This document shows, one piece after another, positions 1-8,843 of a DNA stretch of 64,000 nucleotides. The DNA comes from Pedobacter hartonius. GTDB taxonomy: Bacteria > Bacteroidota > Bacteroidia > Sphingobacteriales > Sphingobacteriaceae. The position numbers were made by a program, and so were the translations under genes. Under the pieces are notes generated by a model, which was not told where the DNA came from, did no database searches, and was given only the letters and a program-made list of their open reading frames with translations. The stretch spans positions 1-64,000 of the forward strand of contig NZ_FNRA01000013.1 of NCBI RefSeq assembly GCF_900107535.1, given 5' to 3'. Numbering within the stretch: the first letter of the stretch is position 1; each line of letters opens with the position of its first letter.

Positions 1-44
1 GCCGATGGTACTGCGGTAACACGTGGGAGAGTAGGTCGGTGCCA
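1..44 (+). rRNA. rrf: 5S ribosomal RNA, 3' part (cut by window edge)
   Basis: The first 44 bases are identical to the 3' end of the complete 5S gene at 1622-1731. This is the tail of a 5S gene, presumably closing an rRNA operon that lies to the left of the window; that operon is not visible. The similarity to the second copy runs a few bases past the mature end. Confidence 0.93.
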
Positions 45-54
45 AATCTTAAAG

Positions 55-86
55 AAAGCCTTTCAGGAAACTGAAAGGCTTTTCTT
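55..86 (+). terminator. Intrinsic terminator after the first 5S
   Basis: A 12-bp perfect stem (arms 55-66 and 71-82, AAAGCC...GGCTTT type) closes a GAAA tetraloop and runs into a T-rich tail. It lies 11 bases after the 5S end and just before the convergent protease gene, so it probably ends the rRNA transcript. Confidence 0.85.
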
Positions 87-105
87 GTATACGGGTGGTT
101 CGTGT

Positions 106-1392
106 TTATATCCTTCTTTTTAATTTAAGGATTACCATATGCCTTTCGTCTTTTCGCGATACTTCTATCAGTATCTGCCTGCCATCGTGATCTCTGAATA
201 TCTCCGTAAGGTCATTCAGCGTATAATTTCCCATAGGCTTGAGATCTACGGACAGAATTTCATCGCCTTCGTTTAAACCAACTGTTTCAGCTGGAGAACC
301 TGCTTCAATCCTTCCAATAATATATTTGAATTTAGGCGCATTTGCTGTGTAAATCTCCATACCGGACATGTCATGATCAAATTTCTTTTTAAAAGCATTT
401 GACTTTTTGAGATACATTACTTCATGCTGATAATCGAAAGTAACTACAAAATGTTTGAGGACTTCTGCACCAAGGGTACCATTTCTTGGTGTGCCCTCAA
501 TCTCCATTCTTTTTGTACTGTACTCCGGAAAGCCTGCCAGTATATTATTGAAGTTGAATTTCTCTAGTTTTAAGGCAGGCAGACGGCCCATTGCACCACT
601 GATCACTCCGTTGATCCCGACACCAAGGTTTGCCGCTATCGTATGTTTTGGCAAGGGAAAAGGCTGATCACCGATGGCTTCCAGCAAAAGCGGATGACTG
701 GATCCGTTATCTACAAGCAAATGTACATCAGTTGTTGTCGCAGAATCAATTCTGATCTTTGCATGGATATAAGGCTTGGCATTTAATATCTGCATAGGGA
801 TTTTTGCTCCTTTGATCCTGGGATTGGTATCCGGCGCATAGTATGTCATCCTGTTTGATGAGTAATTGATCTTCACGATGAAGCTTTTGAAAAAGTAATA
901 GCCCAATATGCCGTGAATCTTCATTCCAAGATAAGACGAGAGATCAAATATGTCCTCCTTAAAGATTGCCGCAGGGATGTTCCTGATTTCGGACTTCCCG
1001 ACATTCGCGGTTATGTTCCTTGTTAAAATCGCTTCTATCTCCTTCCCCAGGCCATATCCCTGTATTTTATAGGTTTTGAATAATTTCACATTCAGACTTT
1101 TTAAAAAAGACGTGTCAGTAATGATCATTTGTCCAACACCCGTATCTAATAAAAAATTATACGGGCCTTTTCCATTGATAAATACAGGTATAACGATCAG
1201 ATTTTTAATCCTGATAAAACTGATCACATCTTTTTTTCTCTTTCCATCGAATTCAAAAGATTGGGCACCTGATAAAATTGGAATATGCATGGCTAAAATG
1301 GAAAAGAGCACAATGCAGAGCATTGACTTTAATCCCTTGAATCGATTGACAGGCCAGTCCGTTATCATGATCTTCTGCATGCTTCCGGTCAA
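106..1392 (-). CDS. Retropepsin-like aspartyl protease with C-terminal PDZ domain
   Basis: The 428-residue protein has an N-terminal hydrophobic segment ending near an AQS motif (about residues 20-45), suggesting export across the inner membrane. Two aspartyl-protease half motifs follow: LLDTG near residue 80 and VDNGS near residue 227, where the usual T is N. A PDZ domain occupies roughly residues 345-425 (GSPAETVGL, GDEILSVD). This is the architecture of the Bacteroidota retropepsin-like/PDZ family (PF13650-type), usually thought to be envelope proteases of unknown substrate. Met5 or Met9 could also be the start. The gene sits alone between two 5S genes on the opposite strand. The protease fold is well supported; activity with the D-N-G variant is inferred. 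Confidence 0.85.
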   Translation of the reverse strand: MTGSMQKIMITDWPVNRFKGLKSMLCIVLFSILAMHIPILSGAQSFEFDGKRKKDVISFIRIKNLIVIPVFINGKGPYNFLLDTGVGQMIITDTSFLKSLNVKLFKTYKIQGYGLGKEIEAILTRNITANVGKSEIRNIPAAIFKEDIFDLSSYLGMKIHGILGYYFFKSFIVKINYSSNRMTYYAPDTNPRIKGAKIPMQILNAKPYIHAKIRIDSATTTDVHLLVDNGSSHPLLLEAIGDQPFPLPKHTIAANLGVGINGVISGAMGRLPALKLEKFNFNNILAGFPEYSTKRMEIEGTPRNGTLGAEVLKHFVVTFDYQHEVMYLKKSNAFKKKFDHDMSGMEIYTANAPKFKYIIGRIEAGSPAETVGLNEGDEILSVDLKPMGNYTLNDLTEIFRDHDGRQILIEVSRKDERHMVILKLKRRI

Positions 1393-1590
1393 AAAGCTAT
1401 GATATAAAAAGTAGCCCTCCTATTTATGCAGGGCATGATTAGGCTAAATGTCCGGAAAGATATTTGGTTAGAATTCTTACCTGAATATACGAATATTTAG
1501 AGTGTTGTGACGCCACTGATCAAACAAATTCAAATAGAAGCTGTATATATGGGATTTTTGGCTATCTTTGGGCATCAATAAGATATCACA

Positions 1591-1612
1591 CATTTTATCG
1601 CAAGATAAAATG
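1591..1612 (+). other. Perfect hairpin just upstream of the second 5S
   Basis: Two 9-base arms (CATTTTATC and its complement) close a GCAA tetraloop, ending 9 bases before the 5S. It could be an RNA processing signal or the end of an older transcript. The 1393-1590 stretch before it shows no coding sequence and no 23S 3' end, so this 5S is not preceded by an adjacent 23S. Confidence 0.5.
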
Positions 1613-1621
1613 GCAAAATAT

Positions 1622-1731
<110 letters not shown>

Positions 1732-1742
1732 ATCTTAATTAA

Positions 1743-1777
1743 AGGCTGTTTCATTCAATTGAGGCAGCCTTTTTTTA
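1743..1777 (+). terminator. Intrinsic terminator after the orphan 5S
   Basis: An 11-bp stem with two G-U pairs (arms 1743-1753 and 1760-1770) is followed by seven T residues. It lies 11 bases past the 5S end and shows that this 5S has its own transcription end. Confidence 0.85.
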
Positions 1778-1866
1778 GTATACATTTATCCCATTTTTAT
1801 CAGCTTTGAACTGCTGTTTTTTCGGCCGGCAGCAAGTATATAAACCTGATGTAAAACAATCAGAAA

Positions 1867-1900
1867 TTGGCTGTTACTAAATAGAATATAGCTAATTTTG
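1867..1900 (+). promoter_or_regulatory. Bacteroidota-type promoter for the first GAPDH gene
   Basis: TTG at 1867-1869 and TAATTTTG at 1893-1900 fit the Bacteroidota TTTG / TAnnTTTG pattern with 23 bases between. The -7 box overlaps the possible ATG at 1898, so translation should begin at the next in-frame ATG, 1922. Confidence 0.6.
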
Positions 1901-1921
1901 TGCCTTTCAACAGAATATAAA

Positions 1922-2914
1922 ATGAAATTAGCTCTTAATGGTTTTGGTAGGATAGGCCGTGTATTTTTACGTGCGGCGCTTGAAAAAAACATCAGTGTAG
2001 TAGCCATAAATGATCTTGCTGATCCGGCAACACTTGCACATCTTTTTAAATATGATACTGTTCACAGAGGCTTTAAAGGCGAGGTGTCATTTGATGATGA
2101 GGCACTGATTATCAACGGAAAAAGGATATTTGTTTACAAGGAACAGCAGCCAAAAAATCTGCCATGGGGCAAGCTGGGAATAGACCTTGTTTTAGAGGCC
2201 ACAGGCAAATTTACTACCAGAAAAGGGGCAGAGCAGCATTTGGAGGCCGGTGCGAAACAGGTTTTGATTTCTGCGCCTGCTGATAAGGATATACCAATGT
2301 ATGTATTGGGGGTGAACGATCACAGCATCGATATCACTGCACCGATTCTTTCCAACGCATCCTGTACCACCAACAATGTGGCACCAATGCTAAAGATTCT
2401 CGATGATAACTGGGGGATACTGGATGGTTATATCACTACAGTTCACTCCATGACGGGAGACCAGAACCTGCATGACGGTCCTCATAAGGATCTGCGCAGG
2501 GCAAGGGCAGCATCTGCATCTATTATCCCTACCAGTACCGGCGCAGCGAAGGCCGTTACCAGTATTTTTCCGCACCTGGAAGGTAAACTGGGAGGAGCAG
2601 GGATCCGCGTCCCCGTATTGAATGGTTCCCTCACAGACTTTACCTGTATTTTGAAGAAACCGACAACCATTGAAGAGATCAATGCAGCATTTAAACATGC
2701 AGCTGAAAATGAAATGGCTAATGTACTGGAGTATACTGAAGACCCGATCGTTTCTGTAGATATTTTAGACAATCCCCATTCCTGTATCTTTGATGCCCTG
2801 CTCACTTCTATCGTTGGCGACCTGGTGAAAGTAGTAGGCTGGTACGATAATGAGTCGGGATATTCAGCAAGATTAGTAGATTTGGTACTTAAAATAATGT
2901 CAAAAAATGATTAG
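1922..2914 (+). CDS. gap: Glyceraldehyde-3-phosphate dehydrogenase (first copy)
   Basis: Oxidises glyceraldehyde-3-phosphate to 1,3-bisphosphoglycerate with NAD(P) in cytosolic glycolysis or gluconeogenesis. The 330-residue protein has the NGFGRIGR nucleotide fold at its start, catalytic Cys148 in ASCTTN and His175 in TVHS, and the normal family length. Its HSMTGDQ and HKDLRRARAA segments resemble the Gram-positive/plastid GAPDH type and differ from the second copy at 42040. An upstream in-frame ATG at 1898 lies inside the predicted promoter, so 1922 was chosen. Its last 8 bases overlap the next gene. pgk follows after the GNAT gene. Whether it is the glycolytic or the gluconeogenic enzyme cannot be told from sequence alone. 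Confidence 0.95.
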   Translation: MKLALNGFGRIGRVFLRAALEKNISVVAINDLADPATLAHLFKYDTVHRGFKGEVSFDDEALIINGKRIFVYKEQQPKNLPWGKLGIDLVLEATGKFTTRKGAEQHLEAGAKQVLISAPADKDIPMYVLGVNDHSIDITAPILSNASCTTNNVAPMLKILDDNWGILDGYITTVHSMTGDQNLHDGPHKDLRRARAASASIIPTSTGAAKAVTSIFPHLEGKLGGAGIRVPVLNGSLTDFTCILKKPTTIEEINAAFKHAAENEMANVLEYTEDPIVSVDILDNPHSCIFDALLTSIVGDLVKVVGWYDNESGYSARLVDLVLKIMSKND

Positions 2915-3344
2915 AAAAATTGCTTTAGAGGAAGTTTATCCGCTTCGTACTGCTGTATTGAGGAACGGCAGACCTTTTCCGGCATGTGTTTTACCTACGG
3001 ATAATGCAGAAGGTATTTTTCATCTCGGATACTTTGAAGGGGGCAGGCTGGTTTGCGTAGGAACTTTTTTTCTTGAAGATTACCCTGAAAATGGTGCAGG
3101 CGGATTCAGATTAAGGGGAATGGCTACTGATCCGGAATTTGCCGGAAAAGGTTTTGGTGCAGCGCTGATTAATTTTGCAATTAATGAGCTTACATCTGCT
3201 CAGGCTTCTTATATTTGGTGCAACGCAAGGATTACGGCCCTTGGATTTTACAAAAAGCTTGGCTTTGAAGTGATCTCTGCCGAATTTGAAGTTCCCGGGA
3301 TAGGGGCACATTTTGATATGCGATACCAAATAGTAAAAGTATAA
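2907..3344 (+). CDS. GNAT-family N-acetyltransferase
   Basis: This 145-residue protein has the GNAT acetyl-CoA binding signature: an RGMATDPEF strand followed by the G-K-G-F-G-A pyrophosphate loop near residues 83-88, and a C-terminal ARITALGFYKKLGFE segment typical of the family. The substrate is unknown; it may acetylate a small amine or a protein N-terminus. The start ATG lies inside the 3' end of the GAPDH gene (8-base overlap in another frame), which indicates translational coupling. Intact, full-length single-domain GNAT. Confidence 0.85.
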   Translation: MIRKIALEEVYPLRTAVLRNGRPFPACVLPTDNAEGIFHLGYFEGGRLVCVGTFFLEDYPENGAGGFRLRGMATDPEFAGKGFGAALINFAINELTSAQASYIWCNARITALGFYKKLGFEVISAEFEVPGIGAHFDMRYQIVKV

Positions 3345-3463
3345 TTACCGGGTAAAAGGAATATATGGTATGAACATGGCCGGTTTTCAGTACCCTTAAA
3401 GGATTAGAGATGTTAAACCCAGTCTATTTTACATAAAATAAATAAACAGATGAACCCGACATA

Positions 3464-3506
3464 ATTAAAATAATTATTGCATTGTGTGTTTAATAATTAT
3501 TTTAAT
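3464..3506. repeat. Perfect 15-bp inverted repeat in the pgk leader
   Basis: The arms at 3464-3478 and 3492-3506 are exact reverse complements, pure A/T, separated by 13 bases. The right arm ends 32 bases before the pgk start. It could be a regulator binding site or an mRNA hairpin; it lacks the GC stem of a terminator. Confidence 0.7.
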
Positions 3507-3538
3507 CATCAAAGGCTCCATGTAACAATTAAAAATAA

Positions 3539-4744
3539 ATGAATAAGCAGATGAAAACAGTTGACCAATGTGATTTTAAAGACAAGAAAGCTTTAATCAG
3601 GGTAGATTTTAATGTACCCCTGGATAAAGACTTCAATATCACAGATGATAAAAGGATGCGTGCAGCTTTACCTACTATCACTAAAATTTTGAATGATGGT
3701 GGATCTGTGATCTTGATGTCGCATTTAGGTCGCCCGAAAGGTGGCCCGGAAGATAAATATTCACTTAAGCACATTTTAGGTGACCTGTCAAGAATGCTTG
3801 ATCTTGAAGTGAAATTTGCAGATGATTGTATCGGTGCAAATGCTGCTGAGAAAGCAAAGAACCTTGAACCGGGACAAGTATTATTATTGGAAAACCTTCG
3901 CTTTTACAAGGAAGAGGAAAAAGGCGATAAAGATTTTGCAGAAAAGCTTGCAAAATTAGGTGATGTATATGTGAACGATGCTTTTGGTACAGCTCACCGT
4001 GCACACGCTTCTACTTCCATCATCGCAGAATTCTTCCCGACTGAAAAATATTTCGGTTACCTGATGGCTGAAGAGCTGAAAAATGCAGAAAAAATAAACC
4101 GCAATGCTGATAAACCTTTTACAGCCATCATGGGCGGTGCAAAGGTTTCAGATAAGATCCTGCTGATCGAAAGTTTACTGGATAAAGTTGATAACCTGAT
4201 CATTGGTGGCGGAATGGCTTATACTTTCGCCAAAGCACAGGGCGGTGAAATCGGTACATCTTTATTAGAAGCTGACAGAATGGAACTGTGCCTGGAATTA
4301 CTGGAAAAAGCAAAAGCAAAAGGTGTAAATATCCTCCTTCCGGTAGATACTGTGATTGCGGATAAATTTGACAATGACGCACAGAAGAAAAATGTAGATT
4401 CAGGCGAAATTCCTGCGGATTGGATGGGATTGGATATCGGCCCGAAATCTGTTGAACTTTTTGCTGATGTGATCAAAAAATCAAAAACCCTGCTGTGGAA
4501 TGGTCCTATGGGCGTTTTTGAAATGGCTAACTTTGAGCAGGGAACACGTGCTATTGCGGAAGCAGTAGTGGTTGCCACAAAAGAAAACGGCGCTTTTTCA
4601 TTGATTGGTGGTGGTGATTCTGCTGCTGCAATTGCCAAGTTCGGCCTGGAAGATGAAGTAAGTTATGTTTCTACAGGTGGTGGTGCTTTACTCGAATATA
4701 TGGAAGGTAAAGAATTGCCGGGCGTGAAAGCAATTAATGACTAA
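3539..4744 (+). CDS. pgk: Phosphoglycerate kinase
   Basis: Transfers the acyl phosphate of 1,3-bisphosphoglycerate to ADP, the step after GAPDH in cytosolic glycolysis. The 401-residue length is standard for the family. The N-terminal substrate domain carries RVDFNVP near residue 21 and HLGRPKG near residue 62; the C-terminal nucleotide domain carries GGAKVSDK near residue 200 and GGGDSAAA near residue 360. ATG at 3539 is used; ATG at 3551 (MKTVDQ) is an equally good start. It has its own leader with an inverted repeat and a strong terminator, so it is probably a single-gene transcript. Confidence 0.97.
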   Translation: MNKQMKTVDQCDFKDKKALIRVDFNVPLDKDFNITDDKRMRAALPTITKILNDGGSVILMSHLGRPKGGPEDKYSLKHILGDLSRMLDLEVKFADDCIGANAAEKAKNLEPGQVLLLENLRFYKEEEKGDKDFAEKLAKLGDVYVNDAFGTAHRAHASTSIIAEFFPTEKYFGYLMAEELKNAEKINRNADKPFTAIMGGAKVSDKILLIESLLDKVDNLIIGGGMAYTFAKAQGGEIGTSLLEADRMELCLELLEKAKAKGVNILLPVDTVIADKFDNDAQKKNVDSGEIPADWMGLDIGPKSVELFADVIKKSKTLLWNGPMGVFEMANFEQGTRAIAEAVVVATKENGAFSLIGGGDSAAAIAKFGLEDEVSYVSTGGGALLEYMEGKELPGVKAIND

Positions 4745-4825
4745 ATAAGTCGGAATTCGTAACATTGGCCCAGATATTCAACGGGTTAATGATCAGATTA
4801 TACCAGAATCGGACATTCGTCCGCC

Positions 4826-4855
4826 AAAAAGGCCACTTGAAAAAGTGGCCTTTTT
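4826..4855 (+). terminator. Intrinsic terminator after pgk
   Basis: A 13-bp perfect stem (arms 4826-4838 and 4843-4855) closes a GAAA loop and ends in five T residues. The A-run on the left makes it potentially active in both directions. It insulates pgk from the division cluster. Confidence 0.9.
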
Positions 4856-4865
4856 GCGTGTGAGG

Positions 4866-4931
4866 TGGGGAAAAATGGGGAAAATAGTATGTTGATAACT
4901 TTTTTGTGGTAGAATGTGGTAAAAAGTGGTA
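4866..4931 (+). promoter_or_regulatory. Direct-repeat boxes upstream of mraZ, candidate MraZ operator
   Basis: Two TGGGG boxes start at 4866 and 4876, and three TGGTA boxes start at 4907, 4917 and 4927, all with a 10-base period. MraZ proteins are known to bind TGGG-type direct repeats with about 10-base spacing in front of their own gene, so this arrangement matches an autoregulatory site. A 6-bp dyad (TACACT 4946-4951, AGTGTA 4960-4965) follows close to the start codon. The repeats are seen; MraZ binding is inferred. Confidence 0.7.
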
Positions 4932-4974
4932 GAAGTATCTATTTTTACACTACATAAAAAGTGTAGATACTATA

Positions 4975-5442
4975 ATGGTTCAACTGTTAGGAGAATTTGA
5001 TTGTAAATTGGATGCCAAAGGCCGCTTGATGGTTCCTTCGGGTCTGAAGAAACAATTGCCAAACGTTGACCAGGAGGGACTTGTGGTGAACAGGGGTTTT
5101 GAAAAACACCTGGTGATCTATCCTAAAAAAGTATGGGAAGGCATCGTGGAAGAACTGAGTAAACTTAACCAGTTTGAAAAAAAGACCAGGGAATTCATTC
5201 GTTTTTTTACACGCGGCGCAACAGAACTGACGCTTGACTCTGCCGGCAGGGTGAATTTGCCAAAGTCATTACTTGAATTTGCCGGTATTGACACTGAAGT
5301 AGTATTGGCCTGCCAGTTTGATAAAATTGAGCTCTGGTCTAAATCTGCTTATGATAGTTTAATGGACAGCGAGCCTGAAGATTTTGCAAATCTCGCCGAA
5401 GATGTGATGGGAAATAAAAAGAGGGGGGAAGATGGAAACTGA
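4975..5442 (+). CDS. mraZ: Transcriptional regulator MraZ
   Basis: DNA-binding protein of the SpoVT/AbrB fold that in other bacteria represses the division and cell-wall cluster it heads. Two tandem half-domains are visible, each with the D-x-x-G-R signature: LDAKGR near residues 13-18 and LDSAGR near residues 88-93. Its 155 residues match the family, and it begins with the usual GEFDCKLD-type segment. It is the first gene after the 10-base-period repeats, and it overlaps rsmH by 11 bases, so both are on the same transcript. Confidence 0.95.
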   Translation: MVQLLGEFDCKLDAKGRLMVPSGLKKQLPNVDQEGLVVNRGFEKHLVIYPKKVWEGIVEELSKLNQFEKKTREFIRFFTRGATELTLDSAGRVNLPKSLLEFAGIDTEVVLACQFDKIELWSKSAYDSLMDSEPEDFANLAEDVMGNKKRGEDGN

Positions 5443-6337
5443 TTATCATGTACCGGTACTGCTGAAAGAATGCATTGACGGTTTAAATATAAAGCCTGAC
5501 GGTGTGTATGTGGATGTTACCTTTGGTGGCGGTGGCCATTCCAGGGCAATCCTGCAAAAATTAGGTAAAAACGGGACGCTGATTGCTTTTGATCAGGACC
5601 CTGATGCGCAACGCAATAAAATTGACGATCCGCGTTTTCTTTTTGTTGATCAGAATTTTGCTTTCCTCAAAAATAACCTGCGTTTATTGGGTTACAAACA
5701 GGTGGACGGCATACTGGCCGATCTGGGGGTATCCTCGCATCAGTTCAATGAACCTGAGCGTGGTTTCTCTACCCGGTTTGAATCGTCTCTGGATATGCGT
5801 ATGGATAAACAGGGCAAGCTTACGGCTGCTGATGTATTGAATACCTATCCTGAAGAAAAGCTGCACAGGATCTTCGGAATCTACGGAGAGGTAAAGAATG
5901 CAAAATCGCTGGCGCGCTCGGTAGTAACTTTTCGCGCAAACCAGCCTATTGTAACACTGGCCGACTTTAAACAGGCTGCTGCTGCACATATCCCGAAAGG
6001 AAAAGAGAATAAATATATGGCCCAGGTGTTCCAGGCTTTACGGATTGAAGTAAATGCCGAGATCGATGTGCTGGAAAGTTTTCTGCTGCAGTCCGCAGAA
6101 GTGCTCCATACCGGAGGAAGACTGGTGGTGATGTCTTATCACTCACTGGAAGACCGGCCGGTTAAGAATTTTATTGCCAAAGGTAAGATCAGGGGTGAGG
6201 CAGATAAAGATTTCTTTGGCAATGAAGAAAAGCCTCTTAAAGCGGTTACCCGGAAGGCCATCATTGCAGATGAGGAAGAACTGGAAAAAAACAGCAGGGC
6301 CAGAAGTGCAAAACTAAGAATTGGGGAGAAGTTATGA
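5432..6337 (+). CDS. rsmH: 16S rRNA m4C1402 methyltransferase RsmH (MraW)
   Basis: SAM-dependent N4-methyltransferase acting on C1402 of 16S rRNA. The sequence begins with HVPVLLKE, then DVTFGGGGHS (SAM-binding loop, about residues 28-37), FDQDPDA near residue 54 and DLGVSSHQ near residue 97, all typical of the family; 301 residues is normal. It overlaps mraZ by 11 bases and ftsL by 4 bases. Its place as second gene of the division cluster is the general bacterial order. Confidence 0.96.
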   Translation: METDYHVPVLLKECIDGLNIKPDGVYVDVTFGGGGHSRAILQKLGKNGTLIAFDQDPDAQRNKIDDPRFLFVDQNFAFLKNNLRLLGYKQVDGILADLGVSSHQFNEPERGFSTRFESSLDMRMDKQGKLTAADVLNTYPEEKLHRIFGIYGEVKNAKSLARSVVTFRANQPIVTLADFKQAAAAHIPKGKENKYMAQVFQALRIEVNAEIDVLESFLLQSAEVLHTGGRLVVMSYHSLEDRPVKNFIAKGKIRGEADKDFFGNEEKPLKAVTRKAIIADEEELEKNSRARSAKLRIGEKL

Positions 6338-6753
6338 ATAACCAGTTCAGAGAAGAAATAGAGGAAGAAGAGGAATTACCGGAAGAGCCGGTAATCAAGC
6401 TAAAGCCTAAGAAGGAAAAGGATACCGATCATGCGGGCATCTTTTTCCGGAAGCTTTTCACAGAGGGCGTGGTTTCAAAAGAATCAGCTACTGCGATGAT
6501 GCCTTTCCTCGTTTTTTTGTCGCTGCTCACGATGTTATACATCGCGAACAGCCATATGGCAGTAAAGAATATCAGGGATATAGATAAATTAAACAAAGAA
6601 GTTAAAGAACTGAGCTGGGAGTATAAGTCGCTTAAGGCAGACCTGATGTTCAAAAGCAAACTGACAGAAGTAGCAAAAAAAGTAGATACGTTGGGTATAA
6701 AAGAGCTGACAGAACCTCCTAAAAAAATTATTGTAAGCAGTGATGAACATTAG
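6334..6753 (+). CDS. ftsL: FtsL-like divisome membrane protein
   Basis: A 139-residue bitopic protein: a strongly acidic, then basic cytoplasmic N-terminus (residues 1-45), one transmembrane segment near residues 53-73, and a charged periplasmic helix with coiled-coil character (about 78-120). Sequence identity to well-studied FtsL is low, but its position between rsmH and ftsI, its topology and its size match the Bacteroidota FtsL. It would join FtsQ and FtsB to control FtsWI. It overlaps the genes on both sides. Confidence 0.85.
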   Translation: MNNQFREEIEEEEELPEEPVIKLKPKKEKDTDHAGIFFRKLFTEGVVSKESATAMMPFLVFLSLLTMLYIANSHMAVKNIRDIDKLNKEVKELSWEYKSLKADLMFKSKLTEVAKKVDTLGIKELTEPPKKIIVSSDEH

Positions 6754-8842
6754 AGCTAACATATTATTACGTGTTTATTTGTCCTTCGGACTGATTGTAC
6801 TGCTTGCCGTGGCAGTATTGATCAGATTATGCGATGTACAATTTGTAGAGGGACATAAATGGCGTGCCATGGCCGATAGTCTCTCTACAAAGTATATCAA
6901 CGTGGAGGCGGCCCGTGGAAACATTTACTCTAATGATGGCAGCCTGCTGGCTACATCGGTGCCTGAATATGAATTACGCATGGATATGTACGCCGGGGGA
7001 ATTACCGACAGCAAGGTCTTCTACGGCAAGGTGGATTCCCTGGCCATGAAACTTTCCCAGTTCTTTGGTGATAAAACGCCAAAGGAATATTCGCGAATAC
7101 TCCGTTCGGCAAGGGCAGACAGCGTAAGGTACCTGCTCATCAAGCGCAAGGTAAATTACCAGGAACTAAAAATGATCCGTTCGTTCCCCCTGTATAACAT
7201 CGGGAAGTACAGCGGTGGCCTAATGGCTATTCAGCAGAACAAAAGAATAAAACCTTTCAAGTTTCTTGCAGCCAGAACCATTGGCTACAAAAATGAAAAT
7301 GTAGCCAACGGCGTTGGCCTGGAAGGGGCCTATGGTAATTATATCAATGGCGAAAACGGCAAAAGGCTGGTACAGCGGATTGCCGGTGGCGTATGGATGC
7401 CGGTGAATGAAGAGGCAGAGATCGCACCGAAAGAGGGTGCTGATATCATTTCTACGATCGACATCAACATGCAGGACCTGGCGCAAAGCGCATTGGAAAA
7501 ACAGCTGATCCTGAGTGATGCCGACCATGGTACGGTGATCCTCATGGAAGTAAATACAGGAGAAGTCAGGGCCATTGCCAACTATACCCAGGTTGCTCCG
7601 GGAGAGTACAAGGAAAAATTTAACTATGCCATTGCAGGTAATCAGGATCCGGGCTCTACTTTTAAGGTAGCCTCTTACATGGCACTGCTGGAAGACGAGA
7701 AGGTAGATACGAATACAATGATCGGAACGGGTTCTTACCATGTTCCCGGTAAAACGATTGTGGATTCTCATGGAAGTATTGGTGTGGTTACAGTGAAAAA
7801 GGCATTTGAAGAATCTTCAAACGCCGCTGTTGCCCAACTGGTGAATACACATTACAGAGAGGAACAATCCAGGTTTACCGATCACTTGTATGACTGGCAC
7901 CTGAATGAAAAAATGGGACTTCAGATACCGGGTGAAGCACAGCCTGTGGTGAAAAATCCAAAAAACAGAAGCTGGAATAAAAACCTGACACTGCCACAGA
8001 TGGCCTATGGGTATGAAATGCAGCTGACCCCCTTGAAGATGCTCTCTTTCTATAACGCAGTGGCAAACAACGGAAGGTACATCTCCCCAATTTTTGTAAA
8101 GGAGATCCGCCGTTTGGGTAACCCGGTGGAGCAGTTCAAAGCAAGGGTGATCAATCCCATGATCTGCTCTGAGAAAACGCTGAAAAAAATGCAGGAAATG
8201 CTTGAGGGCGTAGTTACTGAAGGTACCGGTAAACTGATGGGATCTCCGTTTTACAGGGTAGCCGGTAAAACAGGAACTGCACAGGTAGCCGATGGAAATA
8301 AAGGATATAAGGCTAAAAAAAGCTACCAGGCTTCGTTTGCCGGATATTTTCCTGCAGATAAGCCCAAGTATTCGATCATCGTTTGTATCAACGGACCGAA
8401 ACATGGCTATTATGGCTCAACGGTTGCCGGCCCGGTATTTAAAGAAATTGCAGACCGCATTTATGCGAGTGATACCCAGATGTACAATAGCGTAAGTGAT
8501 GTGCACCTGGTAGGAAATACGAAAAGCCCTGAAGCGAAAGCGGGACAAAGTAAAGCGGTGAAAAAAGTTTATAACGCCCTGGGAATAAAAACCCTTTATG
8601 CTGCAAAGTCTGATTATTTCAATAGCGTAGACACCAGCAACGGGATTGTATATGAAGAATACAGTGCTGTGAAAGGCATGATGCCCAATGTGGTAGGAAT
8701 GGGCTTAAAAGATGCCCTGTACCTGTTAGGCAACGCCGGTTTAAAAACACAGATCATTGGAAGTGGAAAAGTAGAAAGCCAGTCTATCCCCTCGGGAACG
8801 AAGATTGGAAAAGGTTTATTGGTACAATTAGCTTTACGATAA
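6743..8842 (+). CDS. ftsI: Peptidoglycan transpeptidase FtsI (PBP3) with C-terminal PASTA domain
   Basis: Division-specific D,D-transpeptidase, anchored in the inner membrane by one N-terminal segment (about residues 8-30). From ATG 6743 it is 699 residues. The dimerisation domain is followed by the penicillin-binding domain with nucleophile Ser305 (STFK), SSN at 358-360 and KTG at 509-511, all intact. A single PASTA domain (about residues 640-699, starting MPNVVGM) ends the protein. GTG at 6740 is a less likely start. It overlaps ftsL by 11 bases and is followed by murE after one base. Confidence 0.96.
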   Translation: MNIRANILLRVYLSFGLIVLLAVAVLIRLCDVQFVEGHKWRAMADSLSTKYINVEAARGNIYSNDGSLLATSVPEYELRMDMYAGGITDSKVFYGKVDSLAMKLSQFFGDKTPKEYSRILRSARADSVRYLLIKRKVNYQELKMIRSFPLYNIGKYSGGLMAIQQNKRIKPFKFLAARTIGYKNENVANGVGLEGAYGNYINGENGKRLVQRIAGGVWMPVNEEAEIAPKEGADIISTIDINMQDLAQSALEKQLILSDADHGTVILMEVNTGEVRAIANYTQVAPGEYKEKFNYAIAGNQDPGSTFKVASYMALLEDEKVDTNTMIGTGSYHVPGKTIVDSHGSIGVVTVKKAFEESSNAAVAQLVNTHYREEQSRFTDHLYDWHLNEKMGLQIPGEAQPVVKNPKNRSWNKNLTLPQMAYGYEMQLTPLKMLSFYNAVANNGRYISPIFVKEIRRLGNPVEQFKARVINPMICSEKTLKKMQEMLEGVVTEGTGKLMGSPFYRVAGKTGTAQVADGNKGYKAKKSYQASFAGYFPADKPKYSIIVCINGPKHGYYGSTVAGPVFKEIADRIYASDTQMYNSVSDVHLVGNTKSPEAKAGQSKAVKKVYNALGIKTLYAAKSDYFNSVDTSNGIVYEEYSAVKGMMPNVVGMGLKDALYLLGNAGLKTQIIGSGKVESQSIPSGTKIGKGLLVQLALR

Positions 8843-8843
8843 C

